A DNA stretch of 11,755 bases from an uncultured Atopobiaceae bacterium. Lineage in GTDB: Bacteria > Actinomycetota > Coriobacteriia > Coriobacteriales > Atopobiaceae. The translations under genes and the position numbers were made by a program. The stretch spans positions 1 through 11,755 of the forward strand of contig CAKVON010000019.1 in NCBI GenBank assembly GCA_934792625.1, in the 5' to 3' direction. Below are positions 5,644 to 11,755 of the stretch, piece by piece. Under the pieces are notes generated by a model. That model was not told where the DNA came from. It saw only the letters and a list, made by a program, of their open reading frames with translations, and made no database searches. Every line of letters starts with the position of its first letter. Within the stretch, counting starts at the first letter, position 1.

Positions 5644-6746
5644 ACTTCTTCAGCATGTTCGAGGACCGCATCGCGGGGGTCTTCGGCACGTCGCCCCAGG
5701 GATATACCGAGCCCTTCTCGTTCAAGAAGCTCGCCAAGCGCGCCGTCAGGGAGATGGAGAACGAGACGTTCGTGATCGACGGGGTGGACACCGCACCCGC
5801 CCTGTACACGATTCTCGTCTCCGCCGAGGACGACGCCGTCATGCGCGCGCTGTACGCATCGCTGACCATCGAGATCTCGCAGCTGGTCGAGGCCCAGGCC
5901 CAGCGCAAGGGCTACACCTTCGTCGGCCAGCCGCTCGTCCGCTTCATGGTCGACCCCACGCTTCGCAACGGCAGGTTCTCGGTCTTCGCCGAGAACGTCG
6001 ACGTGCGCACGCTCAACCGGCTGCGCGCCGAGGAGGCCAGCTTCCTGGGTGAGGTCGTCTCGACCCCGTCGCCCGCGGCCCCCGCGCCCAAGCCGACGCC
6101 GCGCAACGGCAACGTCGCGCGCACCGAGCGCCGCGCCAGCGCCACCCCGATGGCCGCGGTGGTGCCCACGCCCGCGGTGGAGCCCGTCGCCCAGCCCGTC
6201 GCCCAGGCGAGCGAGCCGGGCGTCGCGACGCCCGTGCCCGCACCGCTTGGCGGCACCGACGCAGGCCTGGACGTCCTGCCCGCCAACGACGTCGAGCCCC
6301 CGATCAACCTCGCCGACCCGCAGCTCGCGGAGCAGCCCTACGCCGCCCAGCCGCAGGCGCGCGGAGCCCGCAACGTCCCGCTGGTCAACCCGCGCCGAGA
6401 CGCCGGCGCGGCACCCGGCATCGCCGGCGGCGCTCCCGTGGCCGAGCCGTCGGCGCCGGCGTCGTCCTGCATGCTCATCGACCGCCAGTCCGGCCGTACC
6501 TACACCCTGACCGGCCCCGCCGTGACCATCGGCCGCGAGCGCAACGCCGGCGGCGTCGTGCTGCACGACCCCAACATCTCGCGCCGTCACGCCGAGCTCA
6601 CCTATGACGGGCGCGACTGGCGCATTCGCGACCTCAACTCCACCAACGGCACGCTCGTGAACGACGTCGACGTCGACGAGTGCATCCTTCGCACCGGCGA
6701 CCTGGTGACCCTGGGTCTCACGAACCTCGAGTTCAGGGAGAACTAG
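5640..6746 (+). CDS. fhaA: FhaA-type protein: DUF3662 domain plus C-terminal FHA domain
   Basis: This 368-aa cytoplasmic adaptor has an N-terminal DUF3662/FhaA domain (about 1-130, starting MNFFSMFEDRIAGVFG). A 140-residue Pro/Ala-rich linker follows, then a phosphothreonine-binding FHA domain (about 275-368). Canonical FHA residues are present: Gly298-Arg299-Glu300, Ser314-Arg-Arg-His317, and an Asn-Ser-Thr-Asn-Gly-Thr motif. In mycobacteria FhaA (Rv0020c) binds a phosphorylated membrane protein linked to lipid II export and restrains peptidoglycan synthesis. The same role is inferred here from domain order and context. ATG at 5640 overlaps the upstream kinase stop (ATGA), indicating translational coupling. 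An upstream in-frame ATG at 5553 would run deep inside the kinase gene. fhaB starts 2 bases after its stop. Confidence 0.93.
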   Translation: MNFFSMFEDRIAGVFGTSPQGYTEPFSFKKLAKRAVREMENETFVIDGVDTAPALYTILVSAEDDAVMRALYASLTIEISQLVEAQAQRKGYTFVGQPLVRFMVDPTLRNGRFSVFAENVDVRTLNRLRAEEASFLGEVVSTPSPAAPAPKPTPRNGNVARTERRASATPMAAVVPTPAVEPVAQPVAQASEPGVATPVPAPLGGTDAGLDVLPANDVEPPINLADPQLAEQPYAAQPQARGARNVPLVNPRRDAGAAPGIAGGAPVAEPSAPASSCMLIDRQSGRTYTLTGPAVTIGRERNAGGVVLHDPNISRRHAELTYDGRDWRIRDLNSTNGTLVNDVDVDECILRTGDLVTLGLTNLEFREN

Positions 6747-6748
6747 CC

Positions 6749-7162
6749 ATGATCGACCTTGTCCTGTTTGCGGGGCGCATCGTCCTCGTCGTCCTTCTCT
6801 ATCTGTTCCTCTTCACCGTCATGAAGACGGGCGTGGGCCTGGTCCGTGGCCAGCGCACCGACGCCGCGATCTGGTGCGTCGATGTCGAGAAGGGCCCGAG
6901 GCAGCTGCGCGGGCTTCACGTGGACGTGCTGGGTCCGGTCGTCGTCGGCCGCTCCCCCTCGTCTGACATCACCATCGCCGAGCCGTTCGTCTCGTCCACG
7001 CACGCGCGCTTCACCATCCAGGGGCCCGCGCTGGTGGTCGAGGACCTCGGCTCCACCAACGGCACCTTCGTCAACGGCCACGGCATCGGCCAGCCCGTCA
7101 CCCTTCGTGACGGCGACGAGGTGCAGATCGGCGACACGATCATGAGGGTCAGCCGCCGATGA
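6749..7162 (+). CDS. fhaB: FhaB-type membrane-anchored FHA domain protein
   Basis: The 137-aa product has one N-terminal membrane helix (about 4-26, rich in Leu and Val), then a short spacer and a cytoplasmic FHA domain (about 60-137). The FHA signature is complete: Gly67-Arg68-Ser69, Ser82-Ser83-Thr84-His85, and Ser102-Thr-Asn-Gly-Thr106. Length and layout match mycobacterial FhaB (FipA, Rv0019c), which is phosphorylated by the cluster's kinase and linked to divisome proteins; that role is inferred. ATG at 6749 follows the fhaA TAG by 2 bases, with AGGGAG at 6735-6740 as ribosome-binding site. It overlaps the phosphatase start by 4 bp (ATGA). Confidence 0.92.
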   Translation: MIDLVLFAGRIVLVVLLYLFLFTVMKTGVGLVRGQRTDAAIWCVDVEKGPRQLRGLHVDVLGPVVVGRSPSSDITIAEPFVSSTHARFTIQGPALVVEDLGSTNGTFVNGHGIGQPVTLRDGDEVQIGDTIMRVSRR

Positions 7163-8475
7163 GCGATCCCTCCACGACAGACAGGATTTCCGTGCCGGAC
7201 ATGCCGGCGGCCGACCCCGCGTCGACCGCCCCGGTCAACGCGCCCGGAACCATGACCATCCCCGTCGCCGGACGAGCCGGCGCCGACGTCGACACCGGCG
7301 CCACCACGCACCTTCTGTGGGGCGCCCGTTCCGACGTGGGCCTGGTACGCGACCACAACGAGGACTCGTTCCTGGTGCATGCGCCACTCTTCTGCGTGTG
7401 CGACGGGATGGGCGGGCACGCGGCCGGCGAGGTTGCGAGCGCCATCGCCGTCGGGTCGATTGCCGAGAACGCCCCGGCCACGGCCGACGACATCCTTCTG
7501 GGTGCCGCCGTCGAGATCGCAAACGCCTCGGTGATCGAGGCCGCGACCAGCGGCATGGGCAAGCCCGGCATGGGCTGCACCGCCACGGCCGCCGTCATCG
7601 AGAACAACCACATGGCCGTCGCCCACGTGGGCGACTCGCGCCTGTACGTCCTGCACGCGGGCTCGCTCGTCCGCGTGACGCACGACCACTCCTACGTCGA
7701 GGAGCTCGTCGACGCCGGCGAGATCACCGCCGACGAGGCGAGGGTCCACCCGTCGCGCTCCATCATCACGCGTGCGCTCGGTTCCGACCCCGAGATGTAC
7801 GCCGACCACTTCACGCTGGACGTCGAGAACGGCGACCGCGTGATCATCTGCTCGGACGGGCTCTCGTCCATGGTGCCCGACAGCCTCATCGAGGACCTGG
7901 CCATCTCCAGCGCCATGCCCCAGCAGGCGGCCGACAACCTGGTGGCGGAGGCCCTTGCGCAGGGCGGGCACGACAACGTGACCGTCATCGTGATCGACGT
8001 GACCGACGACGGCAGCCGTGCCATCCGTCGCAGGCGCCGTCGCCGCACCGTCATCGGCTGGCTCGCCGGCCTGGCCGTCGTGTGCGCGCTCGCCGCGGCG
8101 GCCGCGACGCTGTTCGTGCTCAACAGCTGGTACATCGGAGCGAACGGCGGCTACGTCGCCATCTACCGTGGCGTGCAGGGCAGCTTCCTGGGCATAGCCA
8201 CGTCCAGCCTGGCCGAGGGCACCACCATCAGCCTGGAGGACCTGCCCGAGTCGACCCAGCACTCCCTCGAGAGGGGCATCGGCGTGTCGAGCCTGGAGGA
8301 GGCCGAGCGCACGGTCGACGGCTACCGCGACCAGATCGATGCCGAGAAGACCCGTGCAGCCGCAGCCGCCGACGACGCGAAGGCGCAGGGTGCCGACACC
8401 CAAACCTCAGCCGTCCAGACGGCGGCCGCCCCCACGACCAAGTCCCCAACCACTACGAAGAAGGCGGGTGAGTAG
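7159..8475 (+). CDS. pstP: PP2C-family Ser/Thr phosphatase (PstP type), membrane-anchored
   Basis: This 438-aa metal-dependent phosphatase should dephosphorylate the cluster's kinases and their substrates. A Pro/Ala-rich N-terminus of about 50 residues precedes the PP2C domain (about 52-285). Metal-binding motifs are in order: the RDHNED motif with Asp65 and Asp69, Asp82 in DGMGGH, Asp159 in GDSR, Asp233 in SDGL and Asp272 in GGHDN. Seven consecutive arginines then lead into one membrane helix (about 298-320). The extracytoplasmic part opens with a [15 protein letters not shown] segment much like that following the helix in mycobacterial PstP, and ends in an Ala/Thr/Lys-rich low-complexity tail. 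Its start overlaps the fhaB stop by 4 bp, and its stop is 1 base from the next ATG. Confidence 0.95.
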   Translation: MSDPSTTDRISVPDMPAADPASTAPVNAPGTMTIPVAGRAGADVDTGATTHLLWGARSDVGLVRDHNEDSFLVHAPLFCVCDGMGGHAAGEVASAIAVGSIAENAPATADDILLGAAVEIANASVIEAATSGMGKPGMGCTATAAVIENNHMAVAHVGDSRLYVLHAGSLVRVTHDHSYVEELVDAGEITADEARVHPSRSIITRALGSDPEMYADHFTLDVENGDRVIICSDGLSSMVPDSLIEDLAISSAMPQQAADNLVAEALAQGGHDNVTVIVIDVTDDGSRAIRRRRRRRTVIGWLAGLAVVCALAAAAATLFVLNSWYIGANGGYVAIYRGVQGSFLGIATSSLAEGTTISLEDLPESTQHSLERGIGVSSLEEAERTVDGYRDQIDAEKTRAAAAADDAKAQGADTQTSAVQTAAAPTTKSPTTTKKAGE

Positions 8476-8476
8476 C

Positions 8477-11350
8477 ATGGCCGCTACCCAGATGCAGATC
8501 GGAACCCGCCGCAACACCGAGCTCCTGCTGCTCGGGGCCGCGGCCCTGCCCGTGCTTCTCATCTATGCGATGTACGTCATCAACACCGGGGCGACGCTCT
8601 CGGTGTCCACGCTCGCGGTGCCCATCGCGTTGTTCGTCGCGTTCGCCGTCGCGCACGTGGCCATCAGGTTCCTGGCGCCCGGCGCCGACCCGGCCATCCT
8701 GCCCATCGTCTTCGTGCTGTCGGGCATCGGAATCACCTTCGTGACGAGGCTCGCCCCCAAGCTGGCGATGGGCCAGGTGACCTGGCTGTTCATCGGAGTC
8801 GCGGCCATGGTGGGCACGCTGTTCGTGGTCCGCAGCCTGGACTCCCTGTCCCGCTACAAGTACACGCTCGGCATCGCCGGCGTCGTGATGCTGCTCCTGC
8901 CCATGGTCATCGGCACCGAGCGAGGCGGCTCCAAGCTCTGGATCATCATCGGGTCCTTCTCGTTCCAGCCGGGCGAGCTGGCCAAGATCCTCATCGTCTT
9001 GTTCCTGGCGAGCTACCTCGCCGAGAACCGCGAGCTGCTCAGCGCGTCGAGCCGCAGGATCGGCCCGCTGTCCGTCCCGCGCCTGCGCATGCTTACCCCG
9101 ATGTTCGTCATGTGGGGCATGAGCCTTCTGGTCGTCGTGTTCGAGCGCGACCTCGGCTCGGCGCTGCTGTTCTTCACCATCTTCGTGGTCATGCTCTACG
9201 CGGCGACGGGCCGCGTGAGCTACGTCATCGTGTCGGTGCTGCTGTTGGCCATCGGCGGCACCATGTGCTACTTCCTCTTCAGCCACGTCCGCACGCGCGT
9301 CAACATCTGGCTCGACCCCTTCGCCGACCCGTCGGGCTCGGGCCTGCAGATCGTCCAGTCGCTCTTCTCGCTCGCGGACGGTGGCCTGGTGGGAACGGGC
9401 GTGGGCAAGGGCATGCCCAAGCTCATCCCGGTCGTCGAGTCCGACTTCATCTTCTCGGCCATCGGCGAGGAGATGGGCCTTCTGGGCGGCTCGGCGATCC
9501 TGATCCTGTTCATGCTGCTCGCCGTGCGCGCGCTGGCCACCGCCGCCCGCGCGAAGTCCGACATGGCGGCGTTCACCACCGTCGGCCTGATCACGTCCCT
9601 CTCGTTCCAGGCGTTCCTCATCGTCGGCGGCGTAACCAAGCTGCTGCCCCTCACCGGCGTCACCCTGCCCTTCATGAGCCAGGGCGGAAGCTCGCTTCTG
9701 TCCAGCTTCATCGTCATCGGGCTGCTGCTGCGCGCGGGCGACGAGGGCACTGGCCGCGACGCCGAGCTCGAGGGCACGGGTGTCGAGAAGGACGCCAGGG
9801 CCATGGCCGCCTCCAACGCGGCGGGCGGTAGGTTCTCCTCCGTCGCGCACGGTAGCCACGTCCGCGGCGGCTTCGGTCTTCTCACCCCGGAGTCGGGCGT
9901 GCTGGGCCGCGTGGCGCTGGGCAACCGACTGACCAAGCTCATCACGTTCTTCACGCTGCTGTTTGCCCTGCTGGTCGCCAACCTCACCTACATCCAGGTG
10001 ATCAAGGCGCGCGACTACCAGGAGATGCCCAACAACAACCACACCATCGCGAAGAGCGCCTACGTTCAGCGTGGCTCGATCATCACCTCGGACGGCAAGA
10101 CGCTGGCCGAGAGCGTCAAGCAGGACGATGGCACCTACGTGCGTGACTACCCCGAGGGATCGCTCGCCGCGCATACGGTGGGCTACCTGTCCACCCGCTA
10201 TGGCGCCACGGGCGTCGAGGCCTCGATGAACGACACCCTCACCGGGCACGCCGACTACTCAAACTGGCTGAGCGCGCTCAACTCGCTCGCCGGCATCGAC
10301 ACACCGGGCAACTCGGTCGTCCTTACCATCAACTCGAAGATCCAGGCCGCCGCCGAGCAGGCGCTGTCCGGACGCGTGGGTGCCATCGTGGTGATGGACC
10401 CGTCCACCGGCGCCGTGCTTGCCAAGGCGAGCGCGCCGACCTTCTCGTACGCCAACATCGGCGACCTGATCGCCAACGACGACGGCACCGGCGCCCTTCT
10501 GGACAGGACCACGCAGGCGCTCTACGCACCGGGCTCGACCTTCAAGGCCCTGACGCTTGCCGCGGCGCTCGACTCCAAGGCGTACACGCTCGACTCGCAG
10601 GTCGAGGCGCCCGCCAAGCTCGACATCGGCGGCGCCAAGGTCACCAACGACCACAACGCCGACTACGGCACCGTCAGCCTGCAGAAGGCGCTCACCTACT
10701 CGTCCAACACCGCCTTCGGCCAGATCGCAAGCGGCGTCGGCGCCGACAGGCTCGTCAGCTACGCAGACGCCTTCGGCTTTGGCACCTCCCTGGGCCAGGA
10801 CTTCAGCTGCAAGTCCTCGCTCATGCCCGACCCCAAGGAGATGACGGAGTGGGAGACCGCCTGGGCGGGTTGCGGCCAGCCCGTCGGCCAGCACGACAGC
10901 CCTGCCGGTCCGCAGGCAACGACCATGCAGATGGCGGTCATCGCCGCGACCCTGGCCAACAACGGCATCGTCATGGACCCCTACGTCGTGGACCACGTGC
11001 TCTCGCCCGAGGGCGTCACCACGACCTCGACCAAGCCCCACTCGCTGGGCCAGGCCGTCGAGGGCGGTACCGCGACCGAGCTCAAGAAGGCCATGCTCGA
11101 CGTCGTCGAGTCCGGCACGGGCACCGGTGCCCAGGTCCAGGGCGTCAAGGTCGCGGGCAAGACGGGTACCGCCCAGGTGTCCGACAGCGTCATCAACTCG
11201 CTCTTCATCGGCTTCGCGCCGTACGATAAGCCCACGCTCGCAATCGCCATCTGCGTCGAGGGCAACGGAGAGGACATCGAGGGCCTGGCGGCCGCACTTG
11301 CCGGCCAGGTCCTGGGCACCTCCCTCGCGGTACAGTCAGAGGGAGCATAA
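8477..11350 (+). CDS. rodA-pbpA: RodA/FtsW (SEDS) glycosyltransferase fused to PbpA-type class B penicillin-binding protein
   Basis: One 957-aa reading frame carries both halves of a SEDS-bPBP peptidoglycan synthase. Residues 1 to about 419 form the SEDS polymerase, with about 12 hydrophobic segments. It has the FERDLGSA motif (Asp225) and the large outer loop containing [12 protein letters not shown] (Asp323, matching the essential SEDS aspartate). A hydrophilic linker (about 420-484) leads to a second anchor helix (about 487-510), a short pedestal region (PQR-like YVQRGSI and GYLSTRYG segments) and a transpeptidase domain. The three penicillin-binding motifs are intact: Ser687-Thr-Phe-Lys690, Ser742-Ser-Asn744 and Lys895-Thr-Gly897. 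Mycobacteria encode these as adjacent rodA and pbpA. ATG at 8477 lies 1 base after the pstP stop; the frame is open upstream to 8339 but overlaps pstP with arginine-rich sequence unlike RodA. Confidence 0.95.
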   Translation: MAATQMQIGTRRNTELLLLGAAALPVLLIYAMYVINTGATLSVSTLAVPIALFVAFAVAHVAIRFLAPGADPAILPIVFVLSGIGITFVTRLAPKLAMGQVTWLFIGVAAMVGTLFVVRSLDSLSRYKYTLGIAGVVMLLLPMVIGTERGGSKLWIIIGSFSFQPGELAKILIVLFLASYLAENRELLSASSRRIGPLSVPRLRMLTPMFVMWGMSLLVVVFERDLGSALLFFTIFVVMLYAATGRVSYVIVSVLLLAIGGTMCYFLFSHVRTRVNIWLDPFADPSGSGLQIVQSLFSLADGGLVGTGVGKGMPKLIPVVESDFIFSAIGEEMGLLGGSAILILFMLLAVRALATAARAKSDMAAFTTVGLITSLSFQAFLIVGGVTKLLPLTGVTLPFMSQGGSSLLSSFIVIGLLLRAGDEGTGRDAELEGTGVEKDARAMAASNAAGGRFSSVAHGSHVRGGFGLLTPESGVLGRVALGNRLTKLITFFTLLFALLVANLTYIQVIKARDYQEMPNNNHTIAKSAYVQRGSIITSDGKTLAESVKQDDGTYVRDYPEGSLAAHTVGYLSTRYGATGVEASMNDTLTGHADYSNWLSALNSLAGIDTPGNSVVLTINSKIQAAAEQALSGRVGAIVVMDPSTGAVLAKASAPTFSYANIGDLIANDDGTGALLDRTTQALYAPGSTFKALTLAAALDSKAYTLDSQVEAPAKLDIGGAKVTNDHNADYGTVSLQKALTYSSNTAFGQIASGVGADRLVSYADAFGFGTSLGQDFSCKSSLMPDPKEMTEWETAWAGCGQPVGQHDSPAGPQATTMQMAVIAATLANNGIVMDPYVVDHVLSPEGVTTTSTKPHSLGQAVEGGTATELKKAMLDVVESGTGTGAQVQGVKVAGKTGTAQVSDSVINSLFIGFAPYDKPTLAIAICVEGNGEDIEGLAAALAGQVLGTSLAVQSEGA

Positions 11351-11460
11351 CAACCATGGGGTACTTCTCGGCATGCCGAGAAGTACCGACGAAGGACAAC
11401 CCGAACGCAACGCAAACGTAGCAAAATCGAACTCGAGCTTTTAGTGGAATGGGAGCACAC
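11351..11460 (+). other. 110-bp spacer before the second kinase
   Basis: This is the only real gap inside the signalling cluster. It holds a perfect 28-bp palindrome (11360-11387), then an A-rich, C/A-repetitive stretch (CCGAACGCAACGCAAACG around 11400) and a GGGAG ribosome-binding site at 11451-11455. I see no convincing -35/-10 pair and no T-run after the hairpin, so the kinase may be read through from the operon. Confidence 0.6.
11360..11387. repeat. Perfect 28-bp palindrome
   Basis: The left arm GGTACTTCTCGGCA (11360-11373) is the exact reverse complement of the right arm TGCCGAGAAGTACC (11374-11387). In RNA it would form a 12-bp stem with a CAUG tetraloop. It starts 10 bases after the rodA-pbpA stop. 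No U-tract follows, so it is not a standard terminator. It may be an operator, an mRNA-stabilising or processing hairpin, or an attenuator. Confidence 0.9.
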
Positions 11461-11755
11461 ATGGCAGGCAACGTTCTAGGCGGTCGCTACACGGTCCAGG
11501 ACAGGATCGGCACTGGCGGCATGGCCATCGTCTACCGCGGCCTCGACAACGTCCTGGGCCGCACGGTCGCTATCAAGACCATGCTGCCGCAGTACGCGAA
11601 CGACCCGTCGTTCGCCGCGCGCTTCAAGCAGGAGGCGCAGGCCGCGGCCGCGCTTCAGAGCCCCTACATCGTCTCGGTGTACGACTGGGGCAAGGACGGC
11701 GACACGTACTTCATCGTCATGGAGTACCTGCGCGGCACCGACCTCAAGAGCGGCA
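11461..11755 (+). CDS. Ser/Thr protein kinase, N-terminal part (PknB-like), cut by window end
   Basis: The visible 98 residues are the N-lobe of a Hanks-type kinase. They start MAGNVLGGRY, with the Gly loop IGTGGMAIVY (16-25), the ATP-anchoring Lys39 in VAIK, helix-C Glu58 in ARFKQEAQ, and the hinge VMEYLRG. GTGGMA with these spacings is typical of actinobacterial PknA/PknB. Position after pstP-rodA-pbpA supports a PknB-type kinase with external PASTA repeats, but that part lies outside the window. ATG at 11461 has GGGAG five bases upstream. Its sequence differs clearly from the 3838-5643 kinase, so the two are not a recent duplication. Confidence 0.93.
   Translation, partial: MAGNVLGGRYTVQDRIGTGGMAIVYRGLDNVLGRTVAIKTMLPQYANDPSFAARFKQEAQAAAALQSPYIVSVYDWGKDGDTYFIVMEYLRGTDLKSG

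Noticed and set aside
4440..6590. 716-codon minus-strand frame opposite the kinase and fhaA
   Set aside because: It is antisense to two genes with intact motifs. Similar long antisense frames at 6916-8403 and 8453-10249 are rejected for the same reason.
8339..8476. 46-residue N-terminal extension of the RodA-PbpA frame
   Set aside because: It lies wholly within pstP in another frame and is an Arg/Pro-rich shadow sequence. ATG at 8477 gives a normal RodA-like N-terminus.
9730..9930. Fusion as an artefact of a lost stop codon
   Set aside because: The frame is continuous, and codon bias stays the same through the linker. There is no second start with a clear ribosome-binding site before the PBP helix. 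A sequencing error cannot be fully excluded from sequence alone.

Overview
The window looks like chromosomal DNA of a high-GC actinobacterium, most likely class Coriobacteriia (Olsenella/Collinsella/Atopobium relatives). This rests on the strong G/C third-position bias and on the actinobacterial fhaA-fhaB-pstP-rodA-pbpA-kinase cluster. The taxon is inferred from gene content and style, not from a database match. I see no insertion sequence, phage gene, CRISPR array or origin.

Bases 1-3704 are a housekeeping stretch. A tRNA-Arg(ACG), lacking only its first base, ends in a strong terminator. Next is an unrecognised 124-aa gene on the minus strand. A 143-bp divergent region separates it from a plus-strand M19 dipeptidase gene and contains a sequence matching the Gram-positive SOS box. 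serS lies on the minus strand, convergent with the dipeptidase. A 61-aa single-helix membrane protein diverges from serS, and the two may share one palindromic -10 element. A tRNA-Leu(CAG) on the minus strand closes this part.

Bases 3705-11755 form one plus-strand cluster for envelope growth and Ser/Thr phosphorylation signalling. Its genes are: a Ser/Thr kinase with a multi-pass membrane tail; an FhaA-type protein (DUF3662 plus FHA); an FhaB-type membrane FHA protein; a PP2C phosphatase of the PstP type; one 957-aa protein joining a RodA/FtsW (SEDS) glycosyltransferase to a PbpA-type class B penicillin-binding protein; and the start of a second Ser/Thr kinase cut by the window edge. The first five genes overlap by 4 bp or lie 1-2 bp apart, so they are probably one translationally coupled operon. 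The second kinase follows after 110 bp that hold a perfect 28-bp palindrome.

The expected logic follows the mycobacterial cluster. The kinases phosphorylate envelope and division proteins, the FHA proteins read phosphothreonine, PstP reverses the signal, and the SEDS-PBP enzyme polymerises and crosslinks peptidoglycan. The main departures from the mycobacterial layout are the SEDS-PBP fusion and the polytopic, non-RD kinase at the head of the operon.
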